Assembly: GCA_030770545.1 (NCBI GenBank)
Contig: CM061102.1
Location: forward strand, 9,723,501 to 9,787,500
Direction: 5' to 3'
DNA from: Macropodus opercularis
Taxonomy: Eukaryota; Chordata; Actinopteri; Anabantiformes; Osphronemidae
Length of the DNA stretch: 64,000 nt
Under the pieces are notes generated by a model that was given only the letters and a program-made list of their open reading frames with translations, had not been told where the DNA came from and did no database searches. Below are positions 23,544-36,670 of the stretch, piece after piece. Positions within the stretch are counted from its first letter, which is position 1, and every line of letters begins with the position of its first letter. A program made the position numbers and the translations under genes.

Positions 23544-24875
23544 AGTGACTCCACAAGATTTTGGTGTTGACTGCTGTTTGGACCATATATATAGAACCCA
23601 AACCACTGGTAACTTCCCTACCACCTACACGTAGGCGAGTGGGAAATTCTTCAGTCAGTCATATGTTCACATGAGCTGATGTCAATTTGTTTCTGTAAAC
23701 TATTGTGCTGGTTAGAACGGTTAGGGGGACAAACCCCAAGGACGCATAGACAACATCTAAACCATGTAACATTTATTAAGACATCTTGATCAAACATTGA
23801 CAACTTGCGTTAGCCTTGTTGTATACAGTCCTGGAAATCGAGTTGGTGGGGAAATCCATTAGGAGGCATGTCCTGACCAGTGACCGTAAAACCTAACCCA
23901 GCCTTTACCTTCCAGCAACTTTAGACCTGAGAGTCAAAGTACATGGGATCTTGGATCAAAAAGACATTTCAAATAAGACTGGATCATTCAAAGGGGTTTC
24001 CTGTCATTGTGTAATCACATATAACCACTGTAGATTCAATGAAATTACTTGAATCATAAAATCATATATTTTTGTTTCATGTGGCAAAACATTATGTTGC
24101 CACTTTAATAAAAATTTAATTAGTAGGACTCGCAGCATGTAAGGGGGTGTTTAAAATATATGTAGCTTTCCTAAACCTGAGTAATTCAAAGAAGGTAGTT
24201 TAAAAAAACGGTCAAAGTCTAAACAACTCCATACAAATTAAATACAAAACGATGAAAGTCATAGTAAAGGTTGCTGGTATATGCCCATGACCACGAGAAA
24301 ATGTTGAAATGCATGAATGAAGTTCTATTTTAACAACTGTGTGAAGAATCTCCATGACAACAAGGCCTCACATGATGCATGACTTAACGTTAGGAAATCC
24401 TCACTCACCATCAACATACGCAATCAATGACACAATTTCCATACGGCTCGACAGACATCTGTAGATTTTGGTTTAATTTCTTTCGAGAACAAAGGGGGAG
24501 ATGGTTTAATTTGATTTTTATGGAGTTTATTACGTGTGTGTTTTTTACACGAGGATGAAAGTTTCTAGTAAGATCCTTAAAATGAGTATTAACACACACA
24601 AGACATAAATTAGTCCCCTCTAATGGCTTTGAGAACCACTTAACTAGACCATAAGATGCACAAACCAATTATTAACATGTAACTGTGTCAAGAAAATCCT
24701 GGGAAAGGGACAAAGTCATAAAATTCAAAGTACTAATAAAATTCCAATGAACTGTAAATACAGATAATATGTACAAAAAGTAGACACTTTTTGTTGGTGT
24801 TGTTTGGCCCTCAGTCTTTTGAGCCTCTGCATATCTTCTCCATATGGCAAGTGTGCGTCCATTTCCAGTCACAGA
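23544..24875. other. Region between il18bp and rnf121
   Basis: The left part is the il18bp promoter (TATA, NF-kB-like site). The right part, below 24876, is the rnf121 3' UTR with a minus-strand AATAAA (TTTATT at 24526-24531). Nothing else coding or repetitive was recognised. Confidence 0.5.
23586..23650 (-). promoter_or_regulatory. TATA box and NF-kB-like site upstream of il18bp
   Basis: TATATATA (23586-23593) lies 43 bases upstream of the il18bp start codon, which implies a very short leader. GGGAAATTCT (23641-23650), one base away from the NF-kB consensus GGGRNWYYCC, lies about 50 bases farther upstream. The arrangement suggests an inducible promoter; this is inference from motifs. Confidence 0.4.
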
Positions 24876-27800
24876 TCATTCCAGACCCAGGACATAGTTG
24901 ATACCTTGCACAAATCCAATAATAACTGGCTGCCAGGCCACCAAGTAGCGAAGCCAATCTAACAGTTGTCCATACATGACGTGTGGCCTCTCCCAGCTAG
25001 AAATCGGTTAAGGAAAAAAGTCTTTACTAGCAGGTGTAACCAGTGTAAACCCCCACTAGCTAAAACAGCACATGAAAGACGATTGTTTTCAGTTTCAAAA
25101 AAGGATTGTCTGGAAGCTATGACACAGCACAAAAAAGGAACAGCAACTACAATAAATACAATTCTGAGAAAAAAAAACATTCACGTAAACATTAAGGTCA
25201 ACTGAAAGAAACCCTACACTAACTTGAAATGATGGGGCTTCCTGAGCATTTGTTACTGGTTATGACTGTTAAAGGTGGTTTTGAAATTTCTTTTTTGTTT
25301 GCCCTCTACACATTCTGTATACAAATGTTATATATTATATATAAGAACAAACAAAAAAACCTGTTCAGATGTGAGGATTAAAGGCTAGAAAGGATACGGG
25401 TTACTAAACATCCTCTTCAAATCCACCTTCTCTTTGCAGTATGGGCACATCTGCTTCTTTCCGACAATACACCATCCTCTGATGCAGAATTCATGGAACC
25501 TGGATATGCAGTTAAGGCTCGATAAAAGTTCATGAGCAGCAGTTCAAACACAGAAGCATGAGATGTCACAATAAGAAAATAAAAGCGTTAAAGTGTCATT
25601 TATATACATTGTGCATCAGAATTATAAAATATGACTGCATATTCAAGGTATTGTGCTTAACGTTCTGCATAAAGGGCATCATCATGACACATCCTCAAAT
25701 CAGGAAATCTTTTTCATTCATTAATACTGATGCTGCAAATTATGTCAGTCTCTAACTATTATAGGATTTAATTTCCTATTTGTACCTGCAACGGATAAAT
25801 TATAAAATCATAAGCTAAAACTAAAATGTGAGACATTTCTACACTAGAAAAGATTACATGACATTTAAATAGCATAAGCAGACAATAACAGTGGGGGAAG
25901 TAATATAAACTCAACAGACGGTCTGATAGAAAGGTCACGTTAACAATTTCCCTTTCGTCTGCTGATATTGATCCAGTTCTGACATAACCTGTACAAGAAC
26001 TACAAGTTCTGTGGAAATGTTCCATTGTTCATCATGACAGTAACATGAATATGGGTGTCAGCAAAAGGATACACGTGATTGCAGGATAATCTGTACGTAT
26101 TCTCAATAATTCCCTCTTCACTGACGTCCACAAGGATAGGCTGACCACACACAGCACAGATATTATCCGAGAGGTGCTTGGTTGGCATGCCGGACGCACT
26201 GTAATACTAGACAAAAACAGCAAAACAAGAACCTTACTATACATATATTTTATTTTACAAACATGACCTTTTCCAGGGAACTGAAATGTCGACAGTGGGT
26301 CTACTTTACCCCAACAGTTGAAGCCATGAAGTCTGCACACATCTCTGCAAAGTCCCGTCCTAGTACCCCATAGTACAGACCGTAGAACAGCAGGGAGACC
26401 CCGAAGTCCATAGCATCCTCCGGCTTTATCCTGGACACAGAAGGCACTGAATGGAAATCATGGCTCTGAATACTTTAAATGCTTACATATTTTTTAAACC
26501 TATCCAGCTATACATACAATAACTGCACATGTATTGATGATTACTGGATATTTAATAAATTAGGTCAAAGGCTGTGCCACAAACGCAGGTAGGTAGCACT
26601 TTTAAGTAGGAACTGATTTTGTGCCAAATAATTAAGGAAGGACACAGACAACGCTATCAGGTATCTTCCTCTTTCCAGTGTAAATAAACAGACCAGACAC
26701 AGCAAACTGTGCAGCTAGGAAGTTAATGGTGAGCATAAAAAGTAAACAGTGTGTGTAGGTGTAACATTTTGATTAAAATTAATTTGAAGCAGTCAAAACA
26801 GACTCACAACAGACGTGTGCCACAAGTTACAGAGGAAATATGCTTCAATTCCATTATTATTACCCCGACAAAATTTGACTTGCCACTTTTTGTTCTTCTT
26901 TGTAAATCAAAGATGACTGATACGTTTTTCCACAATGATGCCTCTTGTACATCGTCTTATTATCTTCTGGGAGACACCTGTGTCATTTCTAACCAAGACT
27001 AAACTTGCTGGCTGAATAAAAGTAACTTTAAGTCACAATTTGCCAGTGCTATGAATGATTTTGGGCTTGGCTGTATATAAACCGTTTGCTTACAACACTT
27101 GTAAGCAGCACTTGAAGTTGACATAAATATATGAGCACCCGATTTAAATTTGATCACAGATATAATGCATCTATTTGTATAGAGGGTTTCAACCAAATAA
27201 ATACATAAAGCTAGCGTGGCAGCGACCTGTAATTTCTTCATTAATTATTTATTATTTCCTACCATCATCTTATTTTGTAAAGCTAATAGTCCATAACCTA
27301 AAAACGTTTAATTTACACACAGAAGTCTATTTTATGATTTTCTATATCTATCAACTAACTAAATAACTGACTAGTGGCCACAGATCTTCATAGCATTGTA
27401 TTTTTGCCCAGCCTTCCCTTTACGAGTGCCACCTGTCCAATACAGATGCATGAAACTGTTATCCTTATTACTAATTCAACCATAAAGTAATAACTTCTAT
27501 AATTTTACAAAGAATAATGAGCACTATTAGGATTCAGGTAAATGATGGGTGTTGTGGTGATAAGAGTGTGTGACAAAAGAAGGCAAAACATCACCGCCTA
27601 GTGGATCTGATGTGCTACAAATAGAGACAAGGAAAAAACTCTTTTCACTTTTACTTCACATACCTGAATATTAGGTTAATACCAAAAAGTGTAAACATGA
27701 CGACACTGTAGCCAACTATTCCAGTGGCATAGCTGATCTTGTAGAGGAGGAGAAACCATTTGTACACCAACCTAAAGAAGATAAACCGGAGTATTTCAGA

Positions 27801-29749
27801 ATATGTCTTCGTTTACAGGCTTTGGTAAAGTGTCACCAATGGTTATACCTAGGTGTGGTGCAGGCCAGTGGCTTGCGAGTGGCACGGTAAGAGATATACG
27901 CTGTGATGATAGAGAAGATAAACCATGAAGTCAGGAACCTCCACCAGTGAAGTTTGGTAGTAAAGTAGAGAGGAACTACCCACATCTGGAACAGAGTCAC
28001 CAACTGCAAGACAGCGAGTGTTCAAGTTAGGTATAGTTGGATGCATGTTCATTAGATATGAACCATTGCAACCATCACATAATGTGTAAACATAAAACAG
28101 AGACTACTGCCAACAGTACATTTTTAGACTGTGTGGGACAGGATGGAAAATACTTGCATAGTTTACACTGTCAAGGGTATATTCCAACAGAATCACGCTT
28201 GTGTGCCTTTTGCGACTTACATTATATGACTTTGGATGTCTCTGTTTCCACTGCACAAGGACTAGCTGTGCAACAACCAGGGTGACTATAAGGATCAGCA
28301 CCATCTCAGCATGCATGGCCTCATGGCCTTTATGTTTAGCGTGCATTCTAGCGTGCTCCACCCTGCAGAAAAAGACAACGTGTCAAGTTAGTTTTCGTTG
28401 TTATCTAAATTCACTGAGGGTAATTTAACTAATCCCATCTCTCAATTGGATTGCATACATTATTTTCTTCACAAACATATGATATTGTGTCTTATTGTTG
28501 TACAGACAGGAGAAAAAAACTGAAAGAAATTATGCTATATATGTACCAAAATTAAATTAAAAACACCAACCTCCACTTCTCTTCTGGTGAAAGCTTGGAC
28601 ACATCGAACTAAAGGAAGAAATTGACAAAAAAATAAGCATGTATTTTACCAAAGAAACAGCAAAAACTCAAACCAAAGCTGAACTGACTGAATAAACTGG
28701 CAGAGGAAGGGAACACACCCATTTACTGTTCACTTATGAGCTCTGCCATGTGCCCTCTAACAGTTTGAGTCATCACATATAATTGAAATTCCATCACAAA
28801 AACAATACAATGGGAGTCGGCACCAACCCATCAAAGCATAATCCAACGCTGACGTGTATGTGTCACATATTCGCAGACACGGGGCTGCTAGCATAACTGC
28901 TAACTGGTGAACATTTGGTCATTTACAGGTTTCTTTTCACACCACATGGGCTGAAATCAGTGAATGTGCTTACAGCTACGTCTCTATTACACCATTAGTG
29001 AACGTGTAATAGTTCACATTGTTGCTTTCAGTTTACTTTGTCCTGCAGTGCCAGCTGCAGCTCTGACACCATCTAGGTTTGTTGTACCATAAACTGAAAG
29101 CACACAGGAAGTGATATGGTTGCTTCCACCACTCGACGCCGATAAACGACTTGCCTCACACAAAAAAGGCTATGCGTGACCTTTGACCCGAGTAGCCACA
29201 TCAGCTTTACACAGGCAAGCAATCACACATTTTAAAGCCATTTTGTAACGAATGGAAAACACCTACAAACACATCTACGACACTAAATACCAAAACACAG
29301 CGACTATGTCAACGTGAGCCACGTAAGTGCTAGCTAATGCGCTACATCTTAACTCACTATAACCAGTGGTGGATTAAAACATTAGCCTGGTGGTTAGCTT
29401 AGCATTTCTAATGTGCTCTCGGGGCGTTTTTAGCTTGCACTGCAGCTTATGTTAAACGAATCGATACCACACATCAGCAGCATAACACCAATATACAGCG
29501 AGCGTCTCTCTACAGTGAGCTAAACCCCTGAGTGGTAGCTAGTTGAGAGCAGGGTTCGTGGTTGACAGATTGCAGGTACAAGAAGAAAGTCGCTACTATT
29601 CCCACAGTAGGTACGTTAACCTCCGTCTGCTTTAACTATTATAACAACTAGCGGTGGCACGTTGGTCTCACCTGGTTGGACTGATCGTGATGCTCCAGTC
29701 CATGGTCGTGCTCTACACCATCAACCTCCACCTCAAACACCCCGGCCAT
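24876..29749 (-). CDS. rnf121: RING-finger membrane protein RNF121
   Basis: ER/Golgi multi-pass membrane protein with a RING-type E3 ubiquitin-ligase domain, linked in other animals to membrane-protein quality control. Nine minus-strand exons: 29672-29749, 28571-28608, 28221-28362, 27849-28003, 27664-27771, 26310-26430, 26073-26206, 25398-25499 and 24876-24996, giving 332 aa (human 327). Landmarks in order: VEHARMHAKH; a first helix EMVLILIVTLVVAQLVLVQW; WRFLTSWFIFSIITAYISY; YATGIVGYSVVMFTLFGIN; then the split RING with ICAVCG, SCNHVFHEFC and CPYCKEKVDL. The protein ends ...NYVLGLE. Identity with human RNF121 is high across all exons. The start at 29749 gives an acidic, His-rich leader. The gene is divergent from rrm1. 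Confidence 0.97.
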
Positions 29750-30635
29750 CTTCAGAGTGCTGCTTTACCGTTCCGGGTCCATTAGCGTTAGCAACAAACT
29801 TACAACTGTCACATCCGGTCGAAGTCGCCGGTCACGTTTTGTTGTCTTCAAAATAAAGTTCCACGAAATGTAGGTCAAACAGCACCTGCTTCTGTCCTTT
29901 CGCCTTCTAGTGCCGTTCATTCACGCCTTCTGTTTAATATGCTCGTATATAGTACAGCGATTATAGTTTGCATTGCATTTCCGTTTTTCAAATGGATTAA
30001 TCTGAGTTGTAGTCGACATTTGTTAACCTCTATTCTTCACCTAAATTACATTAAATGTGAACACAGTACTAGAGACAGTTTGATAGATAGATGGTAGATG
30101 ATAGACTTCCACTGAGGTTGACATTACTTCATTCAAAAGTGGCGACGACCTGCAGTCATTGTATTTATATTACAGTATTGATGTGGGCTTGCTTGTGTAC
30201 TGTACTCCTGCCTTTATTTACGTAAGGAAATGCATACAATGCATTTGCAAGAAACCCATAGAGACTCGCTTGGAACATTATTATAAATGGCAGAGATCAG
30301 TACTGCCTCTACAATTAAACTGTTATTTCCAAATGTCCCGCCACATTTCGCCGGGAAAAGGAGACCGGAAGTTATAAACGGGCTAAGGTAGTAGACGGTG
30401 ATTGGCTTAAAAGTCTGCCCGAGCCTTCTCTGATTGGTTGAGTCGATGTCACAAAGCAGCGTTTGTGGTCTGTTGGTTATTGGCGCTCTCAGTTTAAGAT
30501 TCAACTGTGTGAGCTGATTGTTGTCGAGTTGTAACCTGCTGTAAATATTTTGGACTGTTTTTGTTTTATGCACTTCAAGCCAGAAGACAACTTCAGCAGA
30601 TACTCTCTGAGGACAACAGCAACTTTCTTGGCAAC
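29750..30635. promoter_or_regulatory. Divergent promoter region of rnf121 and rrm1
   Basis: Both start codons face away from this 886-base gap. The rrm1-proximal part (30336-30486) holds a dense set of cell-cycle motifs, listed separately. The rnf121-proximal part is CpG-containing with no TATA box at an obvious place. No coding sequence was found in the gap. Confidence 0.65.
30336..30486. promoter_or_regulatory. E2F and inverted CCAAT box cluster upstream of rrm1
   Basis: TCCCGCC (30336-30342) and the two-sided TTTCGCCGGGAAAA (30346-30359) match E2F cores. Inverted CCAAT boxes (ATTGG) sit at 30401-30405, 30433-30437 and 30479-30483; the last runs into an E2F-like TTGGCGC (30480-30486). The cluster is 150-300 bases upstream of the rrm1 start codon. 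E2F plus multiple NF-Y sites is the usual promoter design of vertebrate S-phase genes. Binding is inferred. Confidence 0.6.
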
Positions 30636-33600
30636 ATGCATGTGATTAAGCGAGGTACAGTAGCATAACTTTAATATTGCTGTCAAATATTAATGCAACG
30701 TTGGGCTGCGGAAGAGATGCACACCTGGAAAACTCAACAATCTAATTACACTGTGGTTTACAAATCACTATAAATAAAAACAGTTGCTTCTTTAATCAAC
30801 GCGTGTTATGTTTATTTGTGCGACGTGTTTCCCTCGAGACACCAAACAAAGACCTGGACAGAAATACACAGTAAAGTTATTAAGCTTTTCAGTTCGCACT
30901 TTGTTCAGCGGTGTCTGGATTTGAAATATCATGCATTTTACATTTTACATCATTTTAAATGTTAGTGATGAGACAGGATCGATTTTTCCGGTTGATTTGA
31001 GTAATTATGTTCTGCACTTTATTCGCAGGACTTTGCGCAGTAACATTTAAGATGTTCACGATCTTCAGTTTAAATAATGTGTCAGAGGACACTAATTACT
31101 GACAAGTATTAGCATCCACTGTAATGGCGCCAAGGAGTAATGTATTGTCTCCATTTGTCACGAGTAACTGGTTTAACAGGTGTTTAGGTCATACACCAAC
31201 AGCTGAAAACATTGTTTTTTTGGCGTATTTATCACTCAAACTTATATTCACCAAGTTTTTGGACAATTTACTTACTTGAGAAAAATCCTGTTATTGTTTT
31301 TCAGATGGACGCAAGGAAGCAGTTAGTTTTGATAAGATCACCTCTCGCATCCAGAAGCTTTGCTATGGACTCAATGCAGACTTTGTGGACCCTGTAAGTT
31401 AAAACGACTACAGTGTCACCATTACTAATATTTCTTAGAGCAACAGCCTTCTCAGACATTCACAGGTATTATACGACGTATAACCCCTCATCTGTGGTTT
31501 TCACTCAGACTCAGATTACAATGAAGGTGATCCAGGGTCTGTACAGTGGAGTCACCACTGTGGAGCTGGACACCCTTGCAGCAGAGACGGCCGCAACTTT
31601 AACCACTAAACATCCAGACTATGCAATCCTGGCTGCACGAATCGCTGTGTCTAACCTGCACAAGGAGACCAAGAAAGTATTCAGCGGTGGGTTAAAAATA
31701 TAAATAATAATATAAATATTACAGCACAGTCCCAGTGCTTAGAATTACACCGACATAAGTACTGTATTATCCTCTGTACAGTCAGTGTCTGATTGTGATC
31801 TGGATTTGTTAATGGGTGCGGTCTTTGTTTTAGATAAGTTAACCCGCTTCTGTTGTAGGACACACACAAGGAGCTCCAGGAAACAGTGTACAATAATTAT
31901 ACACTGTACACATTTTTAGAGCACTAATAAGTCTCTAAGTCATTTTTCTTTGCTTCTGCAGATGTAATGGAGGACCTGTACAACTATGTCAACCCCTTAA
32001 ACAAGCACCATTCTCCCATGATATCCAAGGAGACATTAGACATTGTTCTTGAAAACAAGGAGGTGCGTCATCTTTAATAAGATGTATTTTTAAAATTCAC
32101 TTTAAATAGCTTTTATATCTCTAAATGTAATGTTCTTTGCAGCGCCTGAACTCAGCTATAATTTATGACAGAGACTTCTCTTACAACTTCTTTGGGTTTA
32201 AGGTAATAATAAGTTTTAACTGCTCAAAATTATGACATCTCACTGAGATCCTAGGAGGATAAACCACACTGTTTTTGCTCTAACAGACCCTTGAGCGATC
32301 ATATTTGCTGAAGGTTAACGGCAAAGGTAAGGGTCGGTTTTTGGACGAATGTTTTTTGTTTTTTTTTTACTATTAGCTTTTTTGAATGCTAATTAAGCTG
32401 TGTTCGTGTAGTTGCCGAGCGGCCCCAGCACATGCTAATGAGAGTGGCTGTTGGAATTCATGAAGGCGACATTGATGCAGCCATTGAAACCTACAACCTG
32501 CTGTCAGAGAAGTGGTTCACCCATGCCTCACCTACTCTGTTCAATGCAGGCACCAACAGACCACAGCTGTCCAGGTAAGGACTACAAAGTTATTGGCACT
32601 TAATAATCTCTGAACAAAGTTCACCAGATCTTCAAGGCTTTCATTTAAACCTAAAATTCTATTCAAAATCTATTTGTGTGCAGCTGTTTCTTGCTCGCCA
32701 TGAAGGATGACAGCATCGATGGTATTTATGACACGCTGAAGCAGTGTGCCCTTATCTCCAAATCAGCAGGAGGCATTGGATTAGCTGTTAGTTGTATCAG
32801 AGCAACAGGCAGCTACATTGCTGGGGTAAGCAAAATTAGGGCGATAGAGCAGCTTTAAATCACATCATCTTTATTTTTATGTACTTAAAGTGGCTACTGT
32901 GTTTTAGACAAATGGAACTTCCAACGGCCTGGTTCCTATGCTTCGTGTGTACAACAACACTGCACGTTATGTTGATCAGGGTGGCAACAAGGTAAAGACC
33001 CAGATTTACAAAACACATACAGTAAAGTCATTGTGCACATTGCCTTTGAGGGACACTGCTATTAAGTGTAAGCCCTGTGACTCTGTATTTGCTTTCAGAG
33101 ACCTGGAGCTTTCGCTGTGTACTTGGAGCCGTGGCATTTTGACGTGTTTGACTTCTTAGAGCTTAAGAAGAACACAGGTAAAGAGGAGCAACGGGCCAGA
33201 GACCTGTTCTTCGCCCTGTGGATTCCAGACCTCTTCATGAAACGAGTGGAAGGCAATCAGGTGAACACCGGAGAAAGTAACATCAAGATTCACTTAGCTC
33301 ACTGCTGGTTTTGTTCTACAGGCACTCTCACACACGAACTGAGTGAGAATGTCACACTGAGTCAGACACATTCCCGTATGGGTACAACCCAGTCTTAGAA
33401 CCTAGTCTTGTCTTAATTTATAAGCTACCAAGATGTTGTCAATGTTCAGGATTCTAGTGCTAGTCTGAATGTGGCAATAATCTAGTCTTTAGTCATTGTA
33501 TACTAATTTTCACATTGTTTTGCTGCTGTTCCTCCAGGACTGGTCTCTGATGTGCCCCAGTGAATGTCCTGGGTTAGAAGAGTGCTGGGGAGAGGAGTTC

Positions 33601-35588
33601 GAAGAGCTTTATACCCGGTAAGATCAGCCCATCAATCTCTATTTTTAACAAATGACTCATTTGTCTGTGCTAACTTGTCCGGTGAATTCTGTTTGTGCTC
33701 AGATATGAGAAGGAAGGCAGGGCTAAGCGTGTGGTCAAGGCTCAGCAGCTGTGGTACGCTATCATTGAGTCTCAGACAGAAACTGGGACACCATACATGC
33801 TCTACAAGGATGCCTGCAACAGGAAGAGCAACCAGCAGAACCTGGGCACCATCAAATCAAGCAATCTGTGCACAGAGATCGTAGAGTACACCAGCAAAGA
33901 TGAGGTGAGGGGATTGAGAAATTAGTATTTTTATCATACCTGTAATATATCGTTACAGTTGTGAGGTTATTTTAAAATGTGTTTGTTTAGGTTGCAGTTT
34001 GTAACCTGGCATCCATCGCCCTCAACATGTACGTCACTCCGGAAAGGACCTTTGATTTCAAAAAGCTTGCATCTGTCACCAAGGTCATTGTAAGGAACCT
34101 CAACAAAATTATTGATATCAACTACTACCCAGTGCCTGAGGTATGCCTTCTTATCCTCAACCGTGCATCTGAACGCATGTGATCTGGGTTATTTAATGGC
34201 GCCTATTCTCTGTGGTGCTTTACAGGCTGAAAACTCGAACAAGCGTCACAGGCCAGTTGGAATCGGGGTCCAGGGTCTGGCTGATGCCTTCATCCTCATG
34301 CGTTACCCATTTGAAAGCCCAGAGGCCCAGCTGCTCAACATTCAGATCTTCGAGACCATTTACTATTCTGCCCTGGAGGCAAGCTGTGAGCTAGCAGAAG
34401 ATCTTGGAGCCTATGAAACCTACGCTGGCTCTCCTGTCAGCAAGGGGGTGAGTATTATACAAGTCTCAAATGCTTCCTGGAATAAAAGTAGTAGTTTAGG
34501 CTCAGATCCTAATGGGATTTGTTCCCTAGATTCTTCAGTATGACATGTGGGGTAAAACACCAACAGATTTGTGGGACTGGAAGGCACTGAAGGAGAGAAT
34601 AGCAAAGTAAGTCTTTAAGTTTTATCTTGGTTTTGGCATTTCTCGTCTGTGGAGTATTTACTTCACCTAACCTGCTACTCAACCTCTGTGTGTTTCTAGA
34701 CACGGTGTGAGGAACAGTCTACTCCTGGCCCCTATGCCCACAGCTTCCACGGCCCAGATCCTGGGCAACAATGAGTCTATCGAAGCATACACCAGCAACA
34801 TCTACACGCGCAGGGTGCTCTCGGGGGAGTTTCAGGTCGGCACTGAATGCATGTGGCTTTTGGGTCTGTAAAGCTGTTCGCCTATAGAGGGACCTTAACT
34901 GTGTTTTGTGCCTCTCTTAAAGATTGTGAATCCCCACCTGCTGAAAGACCTCACAGAAAGAGGTCTGTGGAGTGATGAAATGAAGAACCAGCTGATTGCT
35001 CAGAATGGCTCCATCCAGGTATCCATCTTACGATCTTATTATTATTATTATTATTATTATTATGAATTATTCAGTCACTGGCTTACAATGTCCTTTTTTT
35101 ATTTTAAAAATATTTGTCAGGATATTAAAGAGATCCCTGAGGACCTGAAGCAGCTCTACAAAACTGTGTGGGAAATCTCCCAGAAGACTGTTCTCAAGAT
35201 GGCGGCAGATCGTGGCGCTTATATTGACCAGAGCCAATCCCTTAACATCCATATTGCTGAGCCAAACTACGGAAAATTGACCAGCATGCATTTCTATGGC
35301 TGGAAGTTGGTAAGTGAAACTGAAGGGTTGCAGGTTTGATTCTTGTGTCATAGTACAAAAAACATCTTGAAGCTTTTAACCTTTCCTCTGCAGGGCCTGA
35401 AAACTGGCATGTACTACCTGCGGACGAAGCCCGCCGCCAACCCCATTCAGTTCACCCTGAACAAGGAGAAATTAAAGGAGGCCCAGTCCGTCACGAGCGT
35501 GGACGAGCAGGAGACCAAAGAGCGCAACACTGCTGCCATGGTCTGTTCACTAGCAAACAAAGACGAATGTCTAATGTGCGGCTCTTAA
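30636..35588 (+). CDS. rrm1: Ribonucleotide reductase large subunit M1
   Basis: Cytosolic class I ribonucleotide reductase alpha subunit. It reduces ribonucleoside diphosphates to deoxy forms with the RRM2 subunit supplying the radical. Nineteen exons: 30636-30654, 31305-31393, 31509-31686, 31962-32062, 32143-32202, 32287-32326, 32412-32574, 32684-32825, 32908-32991, 33099-33260, 33538-33617, 33703-33904, 33991-34140, 34226-34447, 34530-34606, 34700-34835, 34923-35018, 35121-35309 and 35394-35588. They give 794 aa (human 792). Visible in order: ATP-cone start MHVIKRDGRKEAV; catalytic region LSSCFLLAMKD, NLCTEIVEY and AVCNLASIAL; radical-path tyrosines in TGMYYLRT; redox-active C-terminal pair CLMCGS. 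All expected catalytic residues are present. Transcription is convergent with trpc2. Confidence 0.98.
35036..35062. repeat. (ATT)n microsatellite in an rrm1 intron
   Basis: About nine ATT units lie between rrm1 exons 17 and 18. Confidence 0.8.
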
Positions 35589-35882
35589 GGAGGGAGTTCC
35601 CTTATAAAAGAAGACATTCCTATAGCCACATTTTGCAAGATATATATTTGAAACTTCAGGGGGTTTTATATGTTTGATGTATCAGACAATACGCACAATT
35701 CACAAATACTTGCAGTTTTTATTTAATGTTTATTTTGATCATTAAGTGTATGCTGTTTCTATGTTTGTATAGAATGAACAGGGCTGATGAACAAATATTT
35801 GCCCCTTTTTGTATTTTTGACATTTTTGTAGTAGTAGTAGTCATATTAATGAATTTTGGTGCTTACAGAAAGATGTGTGGAA

Positions 35883-35888
35883 ATTAAA
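35883..35888 (+). terminator. Candidate polyadenylation signal of rrm1
   Basis: ATTAAA lies about 295 bases past the rrm1 stop. A canonical AATAAA follows at 36175-36180, after an (AT)n run, and could serve a longer form. Confidence 0.4.
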
Positions 35889-36118
35889 CTTGTTATTATG
35901 CTGAGAATAGAAGTTTTTTTATTAGATATACATCAGTGTTAAGTAACATACAATATCAGGGTCTGAGCTTTGACGTTATGTATATTTATAGATTTGTATT
36001 TGCAAATATTATAAAAAAATATAATTCATCACCCATTATTTTCTAAATAGGACCTAAGAAGTCAATTAGGAACTTGTTTATTAAGGATGTTCTGTGGATG
36101 GTTGGCGATTAAAAAATG

Positions 36119-36146
<28 letters not shown>
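36119..36146. repeat. (AT)n microsatellite between rrm1 and trpc2
   Basis: Fourteen AT units lie in the gap where the two convergent genes end. Confidence 0.8.
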
Positions 36147-36150
<4 letters not shown>

Positions 36151-36670
36151 CAGATAGATTTCATAGCTATAAAGAATAAAATTAGAACCAGTGAAGACAT
36201 TAGTTATGTAGCATTGTAACAAACAGTCTGGACGCCCTGTGTCTAGGGACAGGTGATGAAATAATGAACTGGTGTGTTCATGCAAGTGAACTCATGGGAG
36301 AGAAAGGTGTCAAACAAGCTGAGACCTGCTCTGTTACACTGTAGCATCAGGTGTTTGTCTTCCACCTGCTCCAACACTGAAGCAACATGAACCCATAACC
36401 TCAGACAACAAAGAGCTAATGTTCCCAACATGATCACCAAGCTGTTTCTGAGTTTTATGCAAAGTATGTATTTTACTAACAAAGTTGTAATTGTAGCATC
36501 TGAATATAATAAGGGAAACAGCAACAGGTTTTCTGCTACTGTGAACAGTTACGAAACAGTTATAACGGCTGTACTGGTCTACAGTGGATTGTGAATTGAA
36601 GACTACTGCCTGCTACAGTTCGGTGGCTCATTGCTCATTTTAAGATGTTTTTCTTTTCCTTTTTTTCATT

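Larger units (their letters stand above)
35589..36670. other. Convergent 3' region of rrm1 and trpc2
   Basis: Plus-strand poly(A) candidates lie at 35883 and 36175. A minus-strand AATAAA (TTTATT at 36077-36082) could end trpc2. If the distal rrm1 signal is used, the two 3' UTRs would overlap by about 100 bases. No exon was found in the gap. Confidence 0.45.
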
